Assembly (NCBI RefSeq): GCF_022899245.1
Contig: NZ_JALJAZ010000001.1
Coordinates: 2,081,001 to 2,145,000 of the forward strand
Length of the DNA: 64,000 nt
Source: Falsirhodobacter halotolerans
GTDB lineage: Bacteria; Pseudomonadota; Alphaproteobacteria; Rhodobacterales; Rhodobacteraceae
Direction: 5' to 3'
Under the pieces are notes generated by a model. That model saw nothing but the letters and a program-made list of their open reading frames with translations. It searched no databases and had not been told where the DNA came from. Position numbers and translations under genes: made by a program. Shown piece by piece: positions 29,385 to 38,822 of this stretch. Each line of letters opens with the position of its first letter. The first letter of the stretch is position 1.

Positions 29385-30293
29385 ATGCCCACGCTGCAAC
29401 AGTTGCGCTATCTTTCCGCCGTCGCCTCCACGCTGAATTTCAGCCGGGCGGCGGAACTGTGCAACGTGACCCAACCCACGCTGAGCCTTCAGATCCGCGA
29501 GTTGGAGGACCGTCTGGGCACCTGTCTGGTCGAACGGTCGCGCGCACGGGTCATGCTGACGCCGGTGGGGGCCGAGATCGCCCGCCGCGCCCGCCGCATC
29601 GCGGATGAGATCGACGACATCCGCACCATCGCCCGCGCCGACGATCCCCATGCGATGCAGGGCGTGCTGCGCATGGGGGTCGTGCACACGGTGGGCGCCT
29701 ATGTCCTGTCCATCGCCATGCCCGCCCTGCGCCGCGCCTATGCCGAGACGCGCATCCAGGTGCGCGAGGATCGGCCCGCCGCCCTGCGCGACCATCTGGC
29801 CATGGGGGAATACGACATGCTGCTTCTGCCCGAGATTCCTCCCGATGCGGGGTTCGAGACAGCGCTGCTGATGCAGGAGGCGCTGCATGTCGTCATTCCG
29901 CGCGACCACCGGCTGGCGGGGCGGCCCACGCTCGACATCGCCGATCTGGCGGGCGAGACGGTTCTGACCATGGATTGCGGCAAGACCCTGACGGACGAGA
30001 TCGCGCAGGTCTGCCGCCGGGCGGGCGCGGTGCAGGCCACCGAATATGCGGGCACGACGCTGGACACCCTGCGTCAGATGGTGGCGGCGGGCATGGGCAT
30101 CTCGCTTCTGCCCGCGCTCTATGTCCGGTCGGAGGTGATGCGTGAGGAGCTGGTCGTCGCCGTCCCGCTGGCCAGGACGCCCCTGTCGCGGTCGATCTGC
30201 ATGGCCTGGCGCACATCCTCGCCCCGGGCGGAGACATATCGCAACGTCGCGGGCCTGATCCGCGACTGCCTGGGGCCGTGGGCCCACGCCTGA
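29385..30293 (+). CDS. OxyR-like LysR family regulator
   Basis: A 302-residue LysR-type regulator. The winged helix-turn-helix (LNFSRAAELCNVTQPTLSLQ) is followed by a substrate-binding-like domain. The overall pattern resembles OxyR. However, the peroxidatic Cys position aligned to C199 of E. coli OxyR appears to be Thr (GKTLTDE). Cys 198 lies three residues earlier in the alignment, and Cys 210 matches the resolving C208. Peroxide sensing by the classic disulfide is therefore doubtful. It is divergent from the Mrp operon and upstream of kdp, so it may respond to ionic or redox stress; the target is unknown. AAGGA precedes the ATG. Confidence 0.85.
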   Translation: MPTLQQLRYLSAVASTLNFSRAAELCNVTQPTLSLQIRELEDRLGTCLVERSRARVMLTPVGAEIARRARRIADEIDDIRTIARADDPHAMQGVLRMGVVHTVGAYVLSIAMPALRRAYAETRIQVREDRPAALRDHLAMGEYDMLLLPEIPPDAGFETALLMQEALHVVIPRDHRLAGRPTLDIADLAGETVLTMDCGKTLTDEIAQVCRRAGAVQATEYAGTTLDTLRQMVAAGMGISLLPALYVRSEVMREELVVAVPLARTPLSRSICMAWRTSSPRAETYRNVAGLIRDCLGPWAHA

Positions 30294-30302
30294 CGGGCGG
30301 CG

Positions 30303-30354
30303 AATCCTATGGGATTCCTATTTCACGGGCCCCTGCCCCGTCTCGAATTCCTAT
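30303..30354 (+). promoter_or_regulatory. Phased direct repeats upstream of kdp (candidate KdpE site)
   Basis: Three copies of an eight-base element occur: AATCCTAT at 30303-30310, ATTCCTAT at 30314-30321 and ATTCCTAT at 30347-30354. Their starts are 11 and 33 bases apart, one and three helical turns, so all face the same side of the DNA. OmpR-family regulators such as KdpE bind direct repeats in this way. They lie about 70-120 bases before kdpF. The assignment to KdpE is inference. Confidence 0.55.
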
Positions 30355-30424
30355 GCGGTTCGGCCCCATCTTACCGGCATGACGCGCGCCACGATCCCGT
30401 GGCCGCAGGGAAAAGGGAACGGGT

Positions 30425-30514
30425 ATGACGTTGGACTATGTCTTGGGCGGCGCGGTCGCGGTTCTGGTGGCGGGCTATCTGGTCGCGGCCCTTCTTTACC
30501 CCGAGCGGTTCTGA
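30425..30514 (+). CDS. kdpF: KdpF small subunit of the K+-transporting ATPase
   Basis: A 29-residue peptide with a single transmembrane helix, [20 protein letters not shown] then AALLYPERF. The ending [13 protein letters not shown] matches the E. coli KdpF pattern (GYLVYALINAEAF from memory). KdpF stabilises the KdpABC complex. A purine-rich AAAAGGGAACGGG precedes the ATG. Kdp genes usually run FABC; here kdpF is directly followed by kdpB after 28 bases. Confidence 0.88.
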   Translation: MTLDYVLGGAVAVLVAGYLVAALLYPERF

Positions 30515-30542
30515 CCCCCCTTTTTCGATACCGGAGCTTCTG

Positions 30543-32606
30543 ATGAGCCAGTCGAAACCTGCGGGCGTGCTGGACGCCCGCATCCTTGGGCCCGCCTGTC
30601 GCGGCGCCTTTGTCAAACTCGATCCCCGCATCCTGTCGAAGAACCCCGTCATGTTCGTCGTGGCGGTGGTGTCGGCGCTGTGCACGGTCCTGTTCCTGCG
30701 CGATCTGGTGACGGGGGCGCCCGGCCTGGGCTTCTCGCTCCAGATCGTGCTGTGGCTGTGGTTCACGCTTCTGTTCGCCAATTTCGCGGAATCGGTGGCC
30801 GAAGGGCGGGGCAAGGCGCAAGCCGCCAGCCTGCGCCAGACGCGGTCGGACACCAGCGCCAAACGGCTCGATGCCGCCGACAGCCGCCAGTGGCACGAAG
30901 TGGCGGGCGAGAGCCTGAAGGTCGGCGACATCGTCCTGGTCGAGGCGGGCGACATCATCCCTTCGGACGGGGAGGTGATCGAAGGCGTGGCCTCGGTGAA
31001 CGAGGCGGCGATCACAGGCGAATCCGCCCCCGTCATCCGGGAAAGCGGGGGGGACCGGTCGGCGGTGACGGGGGGCACGCAGGTGCTGTCGGACTGGATC
31101 AAGGTCCGCATCTCGGCCGCCGCCGGATCGACCTTCATCGACCGCATGATCTCGCTTGTCGAAGGGGCGGAACGGCAGAAGACCCCGAACGAGATCGCGC
31201 TGAACGTGCTTCTGGCGGGTCTGACGCTGATCTTCGTTCTGGCCACGGTGACGATTCCGGCCTTCGCCGCCTATGCCGGCGGGGCGGTGCCGGTGATCGT
31301 TCTGGTCGCCCTGTTCGTCACGCTGATCCCCACCACCATCGGGGCGCTGGTATCGGCCATCGGCATCGCGGGGATGGACCGGCTGGTGCGGTTCAACGTG
31401 CTGGCCATGTCGGGCCGCGCGGTGGAGGCGGCGGGCGATGTCGACACCCTGCTCTTGGACAAGACCGGCACGATCACCCTGGGCAACCGGCAGGCGACCG
31501 AGTTTCGTCCGGTGCCGGGGGTGACCGATCGCGATCTGGCGGATGCGGCGCAACTGGCCTCGCTGGCCGACGAGACGCCGGAGGGCCGTTCCATCGTCGT
31601 GCTGGCGAAGGAGAATTACGGCATCCGCGCGCGCGACATGCAGGGGCTGGGCGCGACCTTCGTCCCCTTCACCGCGCAAAGCCGGATGTCGGGTGTGGAT
31701 TTCGACGGCACCTCCATCCGCAAGGGATCGGTCGATGCGGTGCTGCGCCATGTCCAGGCCGCTGACAGCGCGGATGGGAACGTGGCGACCAAGGCGCGGG
31801 AGATCCGCGCCATCGCCGACGAGGTCGCCAAGGCCGGCGGCACGCCGCTGGTCGTGGTGCGCAACGGCCAGCTTCTGGGGGTCATCTATCTCAAGGACAT
31901 CGTCAAGGGCGGGATCCGCGAACGGTTCGCGGAATTGCGCCAGATGGGCATCCGCACGGTGATGATCACCGGCGACAACCCGATGACCGCCGCCGCCATC
32001 GCCGCCGAAGCGGGGGTGGACGATTTCCTGGCCGAGGCCACGCCCGAACACAAGCTGGACCTGATCCGCGCCGAACAGGCCAAGGGCAAGCTGGTCGCCA
32101 TGTGCGGCGACGGCACCAACGACGCCCCCGCGCTGGCGCAGGCCGATGTGGGCGTGGCGATGAACACCGGCACCGTCGCCGCGCGCGAGGCGGGCAACAT
32201 GGTCGATCTGGACAGCGATCCGACCAAGCTGATCGAGATCGTGGGCATCGGCAAACAGCTTCTGATGACGCGCGGCGCGCTGACCACCTTCTCCATCTCC
32301 AACGACGTGGCCAAGTATTTCGCCATCGTCCCGGCCATGTTCACCGGCCTTTATCCGTCGTTGCAGGCGCTGAACGTCATGGGGCTTGCCACGCCGCAAA
32401 GCGCGATCCTGTCGGCCATCATCTTCAACGCGCTGATCATCGTCGTCCTGATCCCGTTGGCGCTGAAGGGCGTCGCCTACAAGGCGATCGGGGCGAACGC
32501 GCTGCTGCGTCGCAATCTTCTCATCTATGGCCTGGGCGGTCTGGTGGTTCCCTTCGTCGGCATCAAGCTGATCGATGTGACCGTCACCGCGCTGGGTCTG
32601 GCATAA
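30543..32606 (+). CDS. kdpB: K+-transporting ATPase subunit B
   Basis: A 687-residue P-type ATPase subunit that hydrolyses ATP to drive K+ uptake. The phosphorylation motif [11 protein letters not shown] has Asp near residue 306. The TGES actuator motif lies in [31 protein letters not shown] is the hinge region, and [20 protein letters not shown] precedes it. N- and C-terminal helices match KdpB. It precedes kdpA in this operon, the reverse of the common order. Confidence 0.97.
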   Translation: MSQSKPAGVLDARILGPACRGAFVKLDPRILSKNPVMFVVAVVSALCTVLFLRDLVTGAPGLGFSLQIVLWLWFTLLFANFAESVAEGRGKAQAASLRQTRSDTSAKRLDAADSRQWHEVAGESLKVGDIVLVEAGDIIPSDGEVIEGVASVNEAAITGESAPVIRESGGDRSAVTGGTQVLSDWIKVRISAAAGSTFIDRMISLVEGAERQKTPNEIALNVLLAGLTLIFVLATVTIPAFAAYAGGAVPVIVLVALFVTLIPTTIGALVSAIGIAGMDRLVRFNVLAMSGRAVEAAGDVDTLLLDKTGTITLGNRQATEFRPVPGVTDRDLADAAQLASLADETPEGRSIVVLAKENYGIRARDMQGLGATFVPFTAQSRMSGVDFDGTSIRKGSVDAVLRHVQAADSADGNVATKAREIRAIADEVAKAGGTPLVVVRNGQLLGVIYLKDIVKGGIRERFAELRQMGIRTVMITGDNPMTAAAIAAEAGVDDFLAEATPEHKLDLIRAEQAKGKLVAMCGDGTNDAPALAQADVGVAMNTGTVAAREAGNMVDLDSDPTKLIEIVGIGKQLLMTRGALTTFSISNDVAKYFAIVPAMFTGLYPSLQALNVMGLATPQSAILSAIIFNALIIVVLIPLALKGVAYKAIGANALLRRNLLIYGLGGLVVPFVGIKLIDVTVTALGLA

Positions 32607-32619
32607 CAAGGGTCCGCAT

Positions 32620-32700
32620 ATGAGCTTCATCTATGTCATCCTCGGTCTGGCGGTGTTCGGCGCGCTTGTGGCGCTGACGCATGGCCTTGACCGGTCGTGA
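32620..32700 (+). CDS. Small membrane peptide between kdpB and kdpA
   Basis: A 26-residue ORF, MSFIYVILGLAVFGALVALT then HGLDRS, forming one transmembrane helix with a short polar tail. AAGGG lies eight bases before the ATG. Its stop is 14 bases before the kdpA ATG, and the gap after kdpB is 13 bases, so it fills the gap exactly. Small helical ORFs occur directly upstream of kdpA in other bacteria. It could be a second KdpF-like subunit. Not proven to be translated. Confidence 0.6.
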   Translation: MSFIYVILGLAVFGALVALTHGLDRS

Positions 32701-32714
32701 TGCGGGGGGATCCG

Positions 32715-34391
32715 ATGGATATCCAGACACTTCTTTTCGCATTCGTCCTGCTGGGGGCCACGGCGGCCCTGTCCTGGCCCCTGGGCCGGATGATGGCCGG
32801 GGCGATGGACCCCGCCGCCTCCGGCCGCATGACGCGGCTGTTCCAGGGGATCGGCGGGCGCATGGCCCGGTCCGATCAGGACTGGAAACGCTATGTTCTG
32901 GCGATGCTGGCGTTCAACGTCGTGATGTTCGGGACCGTCTTCGCGGTGCAGGCGCTGCAACCATGGTTGCCCCTGAACCCCGACGGGATGGGCCCGGTGC
33001 GCCCCGACCTGATGTTCCACACCGCCGCCTCGTTCACGACGAACACCAACCTTCAGCATTATTCGGGGGAAAGCACCTACAGCCATCTCACCCAGATCGT
33101 CGGGTTGATGTGGCTGCAATTCGTGTCGGCGGCCACGGGGATCGCGGCGCTGGCGGCGCTGGCGCGGGGGCTTGCGGGGCGCGCGATGGGCAACTTCTTT
33201 GTCGATGTGCAACGGGCGACGTTCCTTGTGCTGCTGCCGCTGGCGCTGGTCACCGCCGTTCTTCTGGTGCTGACGGGTGTGCCGATGACGTTTCAGGGCG
33301 CGGCCGTGGTCACCACGCTGGAAGGGGTGCAGCAGACCATCGCGCGCGGCCCCGTCGCGGCCTTCGTCGCGATCAAGCAGCTGGGGACCAATGGCGGCGG
33401 GTTCTTCGGCCCCAATTCCACCCACCCGTTCGAGAACCCGACCTTCTGGTCGAACCTGATCCAGATGGCCGCGATCCTGCTGATCCCCATGGCCTGCGTG
33501 TGGATGTTCGCGCGGCTGATCGGACGGATGCGGCACGGGGCCGTCATCTTCGCGGTGATGGCCGCCTTCCTGCTCGTGAAGGCCGCGGGCGCGCTGTATT
33601 TCGAAAGCGCGCCGACGGCGGCCTTCGCCGATCTGGCGATCGCGCAGGATGTCGGCAACCTTGAGGGGAAGGAGCTTCGTCTCGGGGCGGCCACCGGACC
33701 GCTTTGGGCGGTGATCACCACGGCCACGTCGAACGGATCGGTGGGGGCGATGCATGACAGCCTGAATCCCCTGACGGGCCTGATGCCGATGATCGGCATG
33801 TGGCTGGGCGAGACGTTCGGCGGCGTTGGCGTCGGCATGATCAACATGTTCCTCTATATCATCCTTGGGGTGTTCGTGGCGGGCATGATGATCGGACGGA
33901 CGCCGGAATATCTGGGCTGGCGGGTGGAGGCGAAGGAGGTGAAGCTGGCGCTCTTCGCGCTTCTGGCCCATGGCGCCTTCATCCTGGGCGGCACGGCGAT
34001 CTTCGCCGCCACACCCTGGGGGATGGACGCGCTGAACAACGCGGGCCCCCACGGGTTCAGCGAGATCCTCTACGAATTCTCCTCCGCCGCTGCCAATAAC
34101 GGGTCAGGGTTCGAGGGTCTGGGCGACAACACCGTGCCGTGGAACGTGGCGACCGGCCTGGTGATGCTTCTGGGGCGGTTCATCCCGATCATCCTGCCTT
34201 TGGCCATCGTGGGATCGCTGGCCGCCAAACGCCGCGCGCAGGAATCCCCCGGCACGCTGAGCGTGGAGGGCGGCGTGTTCGCCGCGATGCTGGGCGTGAC
34301 GGTCATCGTCGTCGGCGCGCTCACCTTCTTTCCGGCGGCGACCCTTGGCCCGATCGCCGACCATCTGACCGCCATCGACACGTATCGGTAA
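32715..34391 (+). CDS. kdpA: K+-transporting ATPase subunit A
   Basis: A 558-residue K+ channel-like subunit with four selectivity-filter repeats. Recognisable elements are AASFTTNTNLQHYSGESTYS (first filter region, near residue 110), GTNGGGFFGPNSTHPFENPT (near 235), TATSNGSVGAMHDSLNPLTG (near 340) and SSAAANNGSGFEGLGDNT (near 465). The start MDIQTLLF at 32715 is supported by GGGGGGA four bases upstream. It provides the K+ path for the KdpB pump. Confidence 0.96.
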   Translation: MDIQTLLFAFVLLGATAALSWPLGRMMAGAMDPAASGRMTRLFQGIGGRMARSDQDWKRYVLAMLAFNVVMFGTVFAVQALQPWLPLNPDGMGPVRPDLMFHTAASFTTNTNLQHYSGESTYSHLTQIVGLMWLQFVSAATGIAALAALARGLAGRAMGNFFVDVQRATFLVLLPLALVTAVLLVLTGVPMTFQGAAVVTTLEGVQQTIARGPVAAFVAIKQLGTNGGGFFGPNSTHPFENPTFWSNLIQMAAILLIPMACVWMFARLIGRMRHGAVIFAVMAAFLLVKAAGALYFESAPTAAFADLAIAQDVGNLEGKELRLGAATGPLWAVITTATSNGSVGAMHDSLNPLTGLMPMIGMWLGETFGGVGVGMINMFLYIILGVFVAGMMIGRTPEYLGWRVEAKEVKLALFALLAHGAFILGGTAIFAATPWGMDALNNAGPHGFSEILYEFSSAAANNGSGFEGLGDNTVPWNVATGLVMLLGRFIPIILPLAIVGSLAAKRRAQESPGTLSVEGGVFAAMLGVTVIVVGALTFFPAATLGPIADHLTAIDTYR

Positions 34392-34401
34392 GGAGCGTTC
34401 C

Positions 34402-34956
34402 ATGTTGCTCAATCTTCTTTCCTCGTTGCGGATCGCGACCCTGACGCTGGCGATCTGCGCGGGCGGCTACACCACGCTGGTCTGGGCCTTTGCCCAAGGG
34501 GCCCGGCCCTTCACCGCCAACGGCTCGATCCTGCGCGATGCGGCGGGGGCGGCCGTGGGGTCGCGCCAGATCGCGCAAGGGTTCACGCAGGCGGGGTATT
34601 TCTGGCCCCGCCCCTCGGCCGCGGATTACGACGGCATGGCGGCGGCGGGGTCGAACCTGTCCCCCGCCGGGGCGGACGTCCGGGCGCGGGCCGAGGAGAC
34701 GGTCGCGCGTTACGGCGCGACATCCCAAGCCCCCCTGCCCGCCGATCTGGCCACCGCCTCGGGCGGCGGGCTGGATCCGCACATCTCCGAAGCGGCGGCG
34801 CTGTATCAGGTGCCCCGCGTGGCGGGGGCGCGGGGGCGGGATGCGGCGGCCGTGCAGGCGCTTGTGCGCAGCCTGGCCCAGGCACCGGGCGGGCCGCTGA
34901 CCGCGGGACGGATCGTCAATGTGCTGGACCTGAACCGCGCCATCGACAACATGTAG
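34402..34956 (+). CDS. kdpC: K+-transporting ATPase subunit C
   Basis: A 184-residue protein with an N-terminal membrane helix (LRIATLTLAICAGGYTTLVW). A periplasmic domain follows, with GSRQIAQGFTQAGYFWPRPS, AAGSNLSP, and GGLDPHISEAAALYQVPRVA, all KdpC signatures. It starts ten bases after kdpA. KdpC is thought to aid nucleotide and K+ affinity of the complex. A hairpin lies between it and kdpD. Confidence 0.95.
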   Translation: MLLNLLSSLRIATLTLAICAGGYTTLVWAFAQGARPFTANGSILRDAAGAAVGSRQIAQGFTQAGYFWPRPSAADYDGMAAAGSNLSPAGADVRARAEETVARYGATSQAPLPADLATASGGGLDPHISEAAALYQVPRVAGARGRDAAAVQALVRSLAQAPGGPLTAGRIVNVLDLNRAIDNM

Positions 34957-34963
34957 GATCGAA

Positions 34964-34986
34964 GGCGGGCCGCCCGTCGGCCCGCC
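34964..34986 (+). other. Hairpin between kdpC and kdpD
   Basis: GGCGGGCC (34964-34971) and GGCCCGCC (34979-34986) form a perfect eight-pair GC stem with a seven-base loop. There is no T run, so it is more likely an mRNA stabilising or processing element than a full terminator. It may lower kdpDE expression relative to kdpABC. Confidence 0.5.
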
Positions 34987-35009
34987 CGCGCCGAAAGGAA
35001 CCCTTGCAC

Positions 35010-37715
35010 ATGCCGGAGCCCGGCCTTGACACGGACCACCGCCCGTCCCCCGACGCCCTGCTGGAACGCGCGCGGCAGGAAACGCGCGGGCGGTTCAAGA
35101 TTTTCCTTGGCGCCGCCCCCGGCGTCGGCAAGACCTATGAGATGCTGCAATCGGGCCGCAACCGGCGGCGCGAGGGGGTGGATGTCGTCGTCGGCGTCGT
35201 CGAAACGCATGGGCGGGCTGACACCGCCGCCATGGCGCACGGGTTCGAAACGGTGGACCGGCGGATCATCGACTATCGCGGGCAGCGGCTGGACGAAATG
35301 GATCTGGACGCGATCCTGACCCGCCGCCCCGCGCTGGTGCTGGTGGATGAACTGGCCCACACCAACGCCCCCGGATCGCGCCACCCCAAACGCTATCTGG
35401 ACGTGCTGGAACTGTTGGAAAACGGGATCGACGTCTATTCCACGCTGAACATCCAGCATGTCGAAAGCCTGAACGACGTGGTGGCCAAGATCACCCGCAT
35501 CCGCGTGCGCGAAACCGTGCCCGACAGCGTGATCGACCGCGCCGACGATATCGAGATCATCGACCTGACCCCGGACGATCTGATCAAGCGCCTGCATGAA
35601 GGCAAGGTCTATCTGCCGAAAACCGCCAGCCGCGCGATCCGCAACTACTTCGCGCCGGGCAACCTGACGGCCTTGCGCGAACTGGCGCTGCGGCGCACGG
35701 CACAGCGGGTGGATCAGCAGCTGCTTCACCACATGCAGGCCAACGCCATTCGCGGAAGCTGGCCGTCGGGGGACCGGTTCCTGGTCTGCGTCAACGAAAG
35801 CGCCCGTGCGCCGGAACTCGTCCGCTATGCCAAACGGCAGGCCGACCGGATGCGCGGCCCGTGGACCGTGGTGAACGTGGACCTGCCGCAGGCGGCCCGG
35901 TTCGGGGATTCGCAAAAGGACCGATTGGCCGCCACCATGCGCCTGGCCGAACAGTTGGGCGCACAGACCCTGACCCTGCCGGGGCAGGACGTGGTGCATG
36001 AAATCCTGACCTATGCCCAGTCGCACAACATCAATCACATCATCATCGGACGGGTGGAAAAGCCGCGCTGGCGCGAATGGATGGAGCCTCCGGTCTCATC
36101 CGAGCTTCTGCGCAAGGCGGGCGACATCAGCGTCCACGTCATCTCGGGGCGCGGGACGGCGGCGGGGCCACGCATCCCCCGCGCGGCGGCGGATCGCGCC
36201 CCGTTCAGCCTGCGCCCCTATGCCTTGGCCACCTTCTATGTCGCCGCGGCGCTGGGGTTGGGATATCTTCTGTCGCAGACGCTGGACGTGCAGAACATCG
36301 CCATCGTCTTTCTGATGGCGGTCCTGACCTCGGCCGTCACGGCGGGGCGGTGGCCCGCGCTCTATGCCTCCGGTCTGGCGGCGCTGGTGTTCAATTTCTT
36401 CTACCTCGACCCCCGGCACACGTTCACGATCCGGGATCCCGAAAGCGTCGTCGCGCTGTTCTTCTTTTTCGGGGCGGCGCTGCTGACGTCGAACCTGACG
36501 GCGCGGGTGCACAGTCAGGCCGCCGCCGCACGGGCACGGGCGCGCATGACCGAGAACCTGTTCCTGTTTTCCAAACGCCTGACCGTGGCGGGCACCCTTG
36601 ATGACGTGCTGTGGGTGTCGGTGAATCAGATCGCCTCCATGCTGCATCTGAACACGGTGATCCTGTTGCCCGAAGGCAGCACGGTGACCGTGCGGGCGGG
36701 ATTTCCGCCCGATGACACGCTGGTCGATGCCGACATCGCCGCCGCCCAATGGGCGTGGGAGCACAACCGTCCGGCCGGACGCGGGGCAGAGACGCTGCCG
36801 GGGGCCAAGCGCCTCTATCTTCCGCTGCGCACGGGGCGGATGACCGTGGGTGTGATGGGTCTGGACAGCGACCGGCCCGGCCCCCTCCTGACGCCGGAAC
36901 AGCAGCGCCTCTACAACGCGCTGGCCGATCTGGCGGCCTTAGCAATTGAACGCATCCAGCTGGTGGACGATCTGGACCGCGCCCGTCTGGCGGCCGAGGC
37001 GGACCGTCTGCGTTCGGCCCTGCTGACATCGGTCTCGCACGATCTGCGCACCCCCTTGGCGGGCATCAAGGGGGCCGCTGGCACGCTGCGCGACTATCGC
37101 CATGCCATGAGCGAGGACGACCGTCACGACCTTCTGCAAACGATCGAGCAGGAGACCGACCGCCTCAGCCGCTTCATCGGCAACCTTCTGGACATGACCC
37201 GCATCGAAACCGGCCTGACCGAACCCAACAGCACGCTCATCGATCTGGACGAGGTCATCGGCGCCACCATGACCCGCGCCGCCGCGATCCTGTCCGGCCA
37301 CCGGGTGCAGGTGTCCGTTCCCGCCGACCTGCCGCCCCTGCGGATCGACCCCATGCTGACGGAACAGGTGATGTTCAACCTTCTGGACAACGCCGCCAAA
37401 TACGCCCCGCCCGCGACGTTGATCCATGTGGGCGCGTGGCGCGACGGCGGGTCGGTGGTCGTTCAGGTCCGCGATGAAGGGCCGGGCATCCCACCGCAGG
37501 ACACCGAGCGGATTTTCGACATGTTCACCCGCGTCGGCAAACAGGATTACGTTCAGGCGGGAACGGGGCTGGGGCTGGCCATCTGCCGCGGGTTCGTGGA
37601 GGCGATGGGCGGCACCATCACCGCCGCCAACCGCCGGGATCGCACGGGTGCGACCTTCACCCTGCGGCTCCCTGTCCCCCCGGCACCCCATATACCGCCA
37701 CCGGAGGCACCATGA
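35010..37715 (+). CDS. kdpD: KdpD sensor histidine kinase
   Basis: A 901-residue membrane sensor for K+ limitation. The N-terminal KdpD domain has Walker A GAAPGVGKTYEML and Walker B LVLVDELAHTNAPGS, followed by a Usp-like domain. Four closely spaced helices (DUF4118, near residues 405-500) precede a GAF-like segment. The HisKA box SVSHDLRTPLAGIKGAA has His near residue 676. The ATPase domain has NLLDNAAKYAPP and GTGLGLAICRG. The ATG at 35010 follows AAAGGA by ten bases, and a TTG at 35004 is an alternative. It overlaps kdpE by four bases. Confidence 0.96.
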   Translation: MPEPGLDTDHRPSPDALLERARQETRGRFKIFLGAAPGVGKTYEMLQSGRNRRREGVDVVVGVVETHGRADTAAMAHGFETVDRRIIDYRGQRLDEMDLDAILTRRPALVLVDELAHTNAPGSRHPKRYLDVLELLENGIDVYSTLNIQHVESLNDVVAKITRIRVRETVPDSVIDRADDIEIIDLTPDDLIKRLHEGKVYLPKTASRAIRNYFAPGNLTALRELALRRTAQRVDQQLLHHMQANAIRGSWPSGDRFLVCVNESARAPELVRYAKRQADRMRGPWTVVNVDLPQAARFGDSQKDRLAATMRLAEQLGAQTLTLPGQDVVHEILTYAQSHNINHIIIGRVEKPRWREWMEPPVSSELLRKAGDISVHVISGRGTAAGPRIPRAAADRAPFSLRPYALATFYVAAALGLGYLLSQTLDVQNIAIVFLMAVLTSAVTAGRWPALYASGLAALVFNFFYLDPRHTFTIRDPESVVALFFFFGAALLTSNLTARVHSQAAAARARARMTENLFLFSKRLTVAGTLDDVLWVSVNQIASMLHLNTVILLPEGSTVTVRAGFPPDDTLVDADIAAAQWAWEHNRPAGRGAETLPGAKRLYLPLRTGRMTVGVMGLDSDRPGPLLTPEQQRLYNALADLAALAIERIQLVDDLDRARLAAEADRLRSALLTSVSHDLRTPLAGIKGAAGTLRDYRHAMSEDDRHDLLQTIEQETDRLSRFIGNLLDMTRIETGLTEPNSTLIDLDEVIGATMTRAAAILSGHRVQVSVPADLPPLRIDPMLTEQVMFNLLDNAAKYAPPATLIHVGAWRDGGSVVVQVRDEGPGIPPQDTERIFDMFTRVGKQDYVQAGTGLGLAICRGFVEAMGGTITAANRRDRTGATFTLRLPVPPAPHIPPPEAP

Positions 37716-38404
37716 CCGCGCACGGCGCACGCGTCCTGATCGTGGACGATGAACAGCCCATCCGCAAATTGCTGCGGGTGGGCCTGACGGCGGAAGGGTT
37801 CCGCATCCTCGAGGCGCGCAACGCGCGCGAGGCGGAGGATCAGATGGGCGCGGAAATGCCCGATCTGGTTCTTTTGGATCTGGGCCTGCCCGACCGGGCG
37901 GGCTTTGACGTGTTGCAGGGGTGGCGCGCGGCCGGGATCGCGGTGCCCGTCGTCATCCTGTCCAGCCGCACGGATGAAGGCGGGATCGTCCGCGCGCTGG
38001 AGGCGGGGGCGGATGATTACGTGGGCAAACCCTTCGGCATGAAGGAACTGGCCGCGCGCGTCCGCGTCGCCCTGCGCCACAAGCTGATGCGGCATGGCGA
38101 GACGCCGGTCTTCCGCGCGGGCGGGCTGACCGTCGATCTCGTGCGCCGCCTTGTGCAGGTGGATGGCGAGGATGTGCGCCTGTCGCCCAAGGAATACGAC
38201 ATCCTGCGCATCCTGGTCCAGCACGCGGGCAAGGTCATCACCCACCAACATCTTCTGCGCGAAGTCTGGGGCGAGACGACGGATCCGCAATACCTGCGCG
38301 TCTATGTCCGCCAATTGCGTCAGCGGCTGCACGACAGCCCCAACATGCCCCGCTTCATCCTGACGGAAAACGGCGTCGGGTATCGCCTGCGCAGCCCGGA
38401 CTGA
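37712..38404 (+). CDS. kdpE: KdpE response regulator
   Basis: A 230-residue OmpR/PhoB-type regulator. The receiver domain has VLIVDDEQPIRKLLRVGL and the phospho-acceptor Asp in LVLLDLGLPD. VVILSSRTDEGGIV and YVGKPFGMKELAARVR complete it. The winged-helix domain includes VRLSPKEYDILRILVQHAGK and QYLRVYVRQLRQRL. ATGA overlap couples it to kdpD. It probably acts on the phased repeats before kdpF. Confidence 0.96.
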   Translation: MTAHGARVLIVDDEQPIRKLLRVGLTAEGFRILEARNAREAEDQMGAEMPDLVLLDLGLPDRAGFDVLQGWRAAGIAVPVVILSSRTDEGGIVRALEAGADDYVGKPFGMKELAARVRVALRHKLMRHGETPVFRAGGLTVDLVRRLVQVDGEDVRLSPKEYDILRILVQHAGKVITHQHLLREVWGETTDPQYLRVYVRQLRQRLHDSPNMPRFILTENGVGYRLRSPD

Positions 38405-38512
38405 CGATCAGAGGCGGCATGGCCCCCCATCCTCGGGCGGATGCGGCATGGGGCGAGGCGCACGTAACCGCTGGCCTTGATGCGGTATGCACGAAAAAAC
38501 TAAGGGAATGGG

Positions 38513-38602
38513 TGGCGGAGACGAAGGGATTCGAACCCTCGAGACCCTTCCGGGCCTGCACCCTTAGCAGGGGTGTGCCTTCGACCACTCGGCCACGTCT
38601 CC
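38513..38602 (-). tRNA. tRNA-Ser (anticodon GCT)
   Basis: Acceptor GGAGACG/CGTCTCC pairs fully, with discriminator G and an encoded CCA. The anticodon loop ctGCTaa sits on a five-pair caccc/gggtg stem. A long variable arm (about 20 bases) marks a class II tRNA. It decodes AGC/AGU. A T run follows the 3' end on the minus strand. Confidence 0.96.
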
Positions 38603-38674
38603 GCCGATCCGTATAGGGAGAGCGTCGTGCAGAGACAAGCCCAATCTGTTCCGTCGCCCCCGGATTTCGGTGTC

Positions 38675-38750
<76 letters not shown>

Positions 38751-38794
38751 ATGCCGATATCTGTGCCGCAGCGACCATGATCTGTCAAATGAAA

Positions 38795-38817
38795 CGGGGG
38801 GCCGAGATGGCCCCCCG
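38795..38817 (-). terminator. Terminator after gcvP
   Basis: CGGGGGGCC and GGCCCCCCG form a perfect nine-pair stem with a gagat loop. On the minus strand it is followed by TTTCATTT. It begins six bases beyond the gcvP stop and separates the gcv operon from the tRNA genes. Confidence 0.8.
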
Positions 38818-38822
38818 ACACG

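Noticed and set aside
30351-32630. 759-codon open frame on the minus strand
   Set aside because: Antisense to kdpB and kdpF, both of which are clearly recognised.
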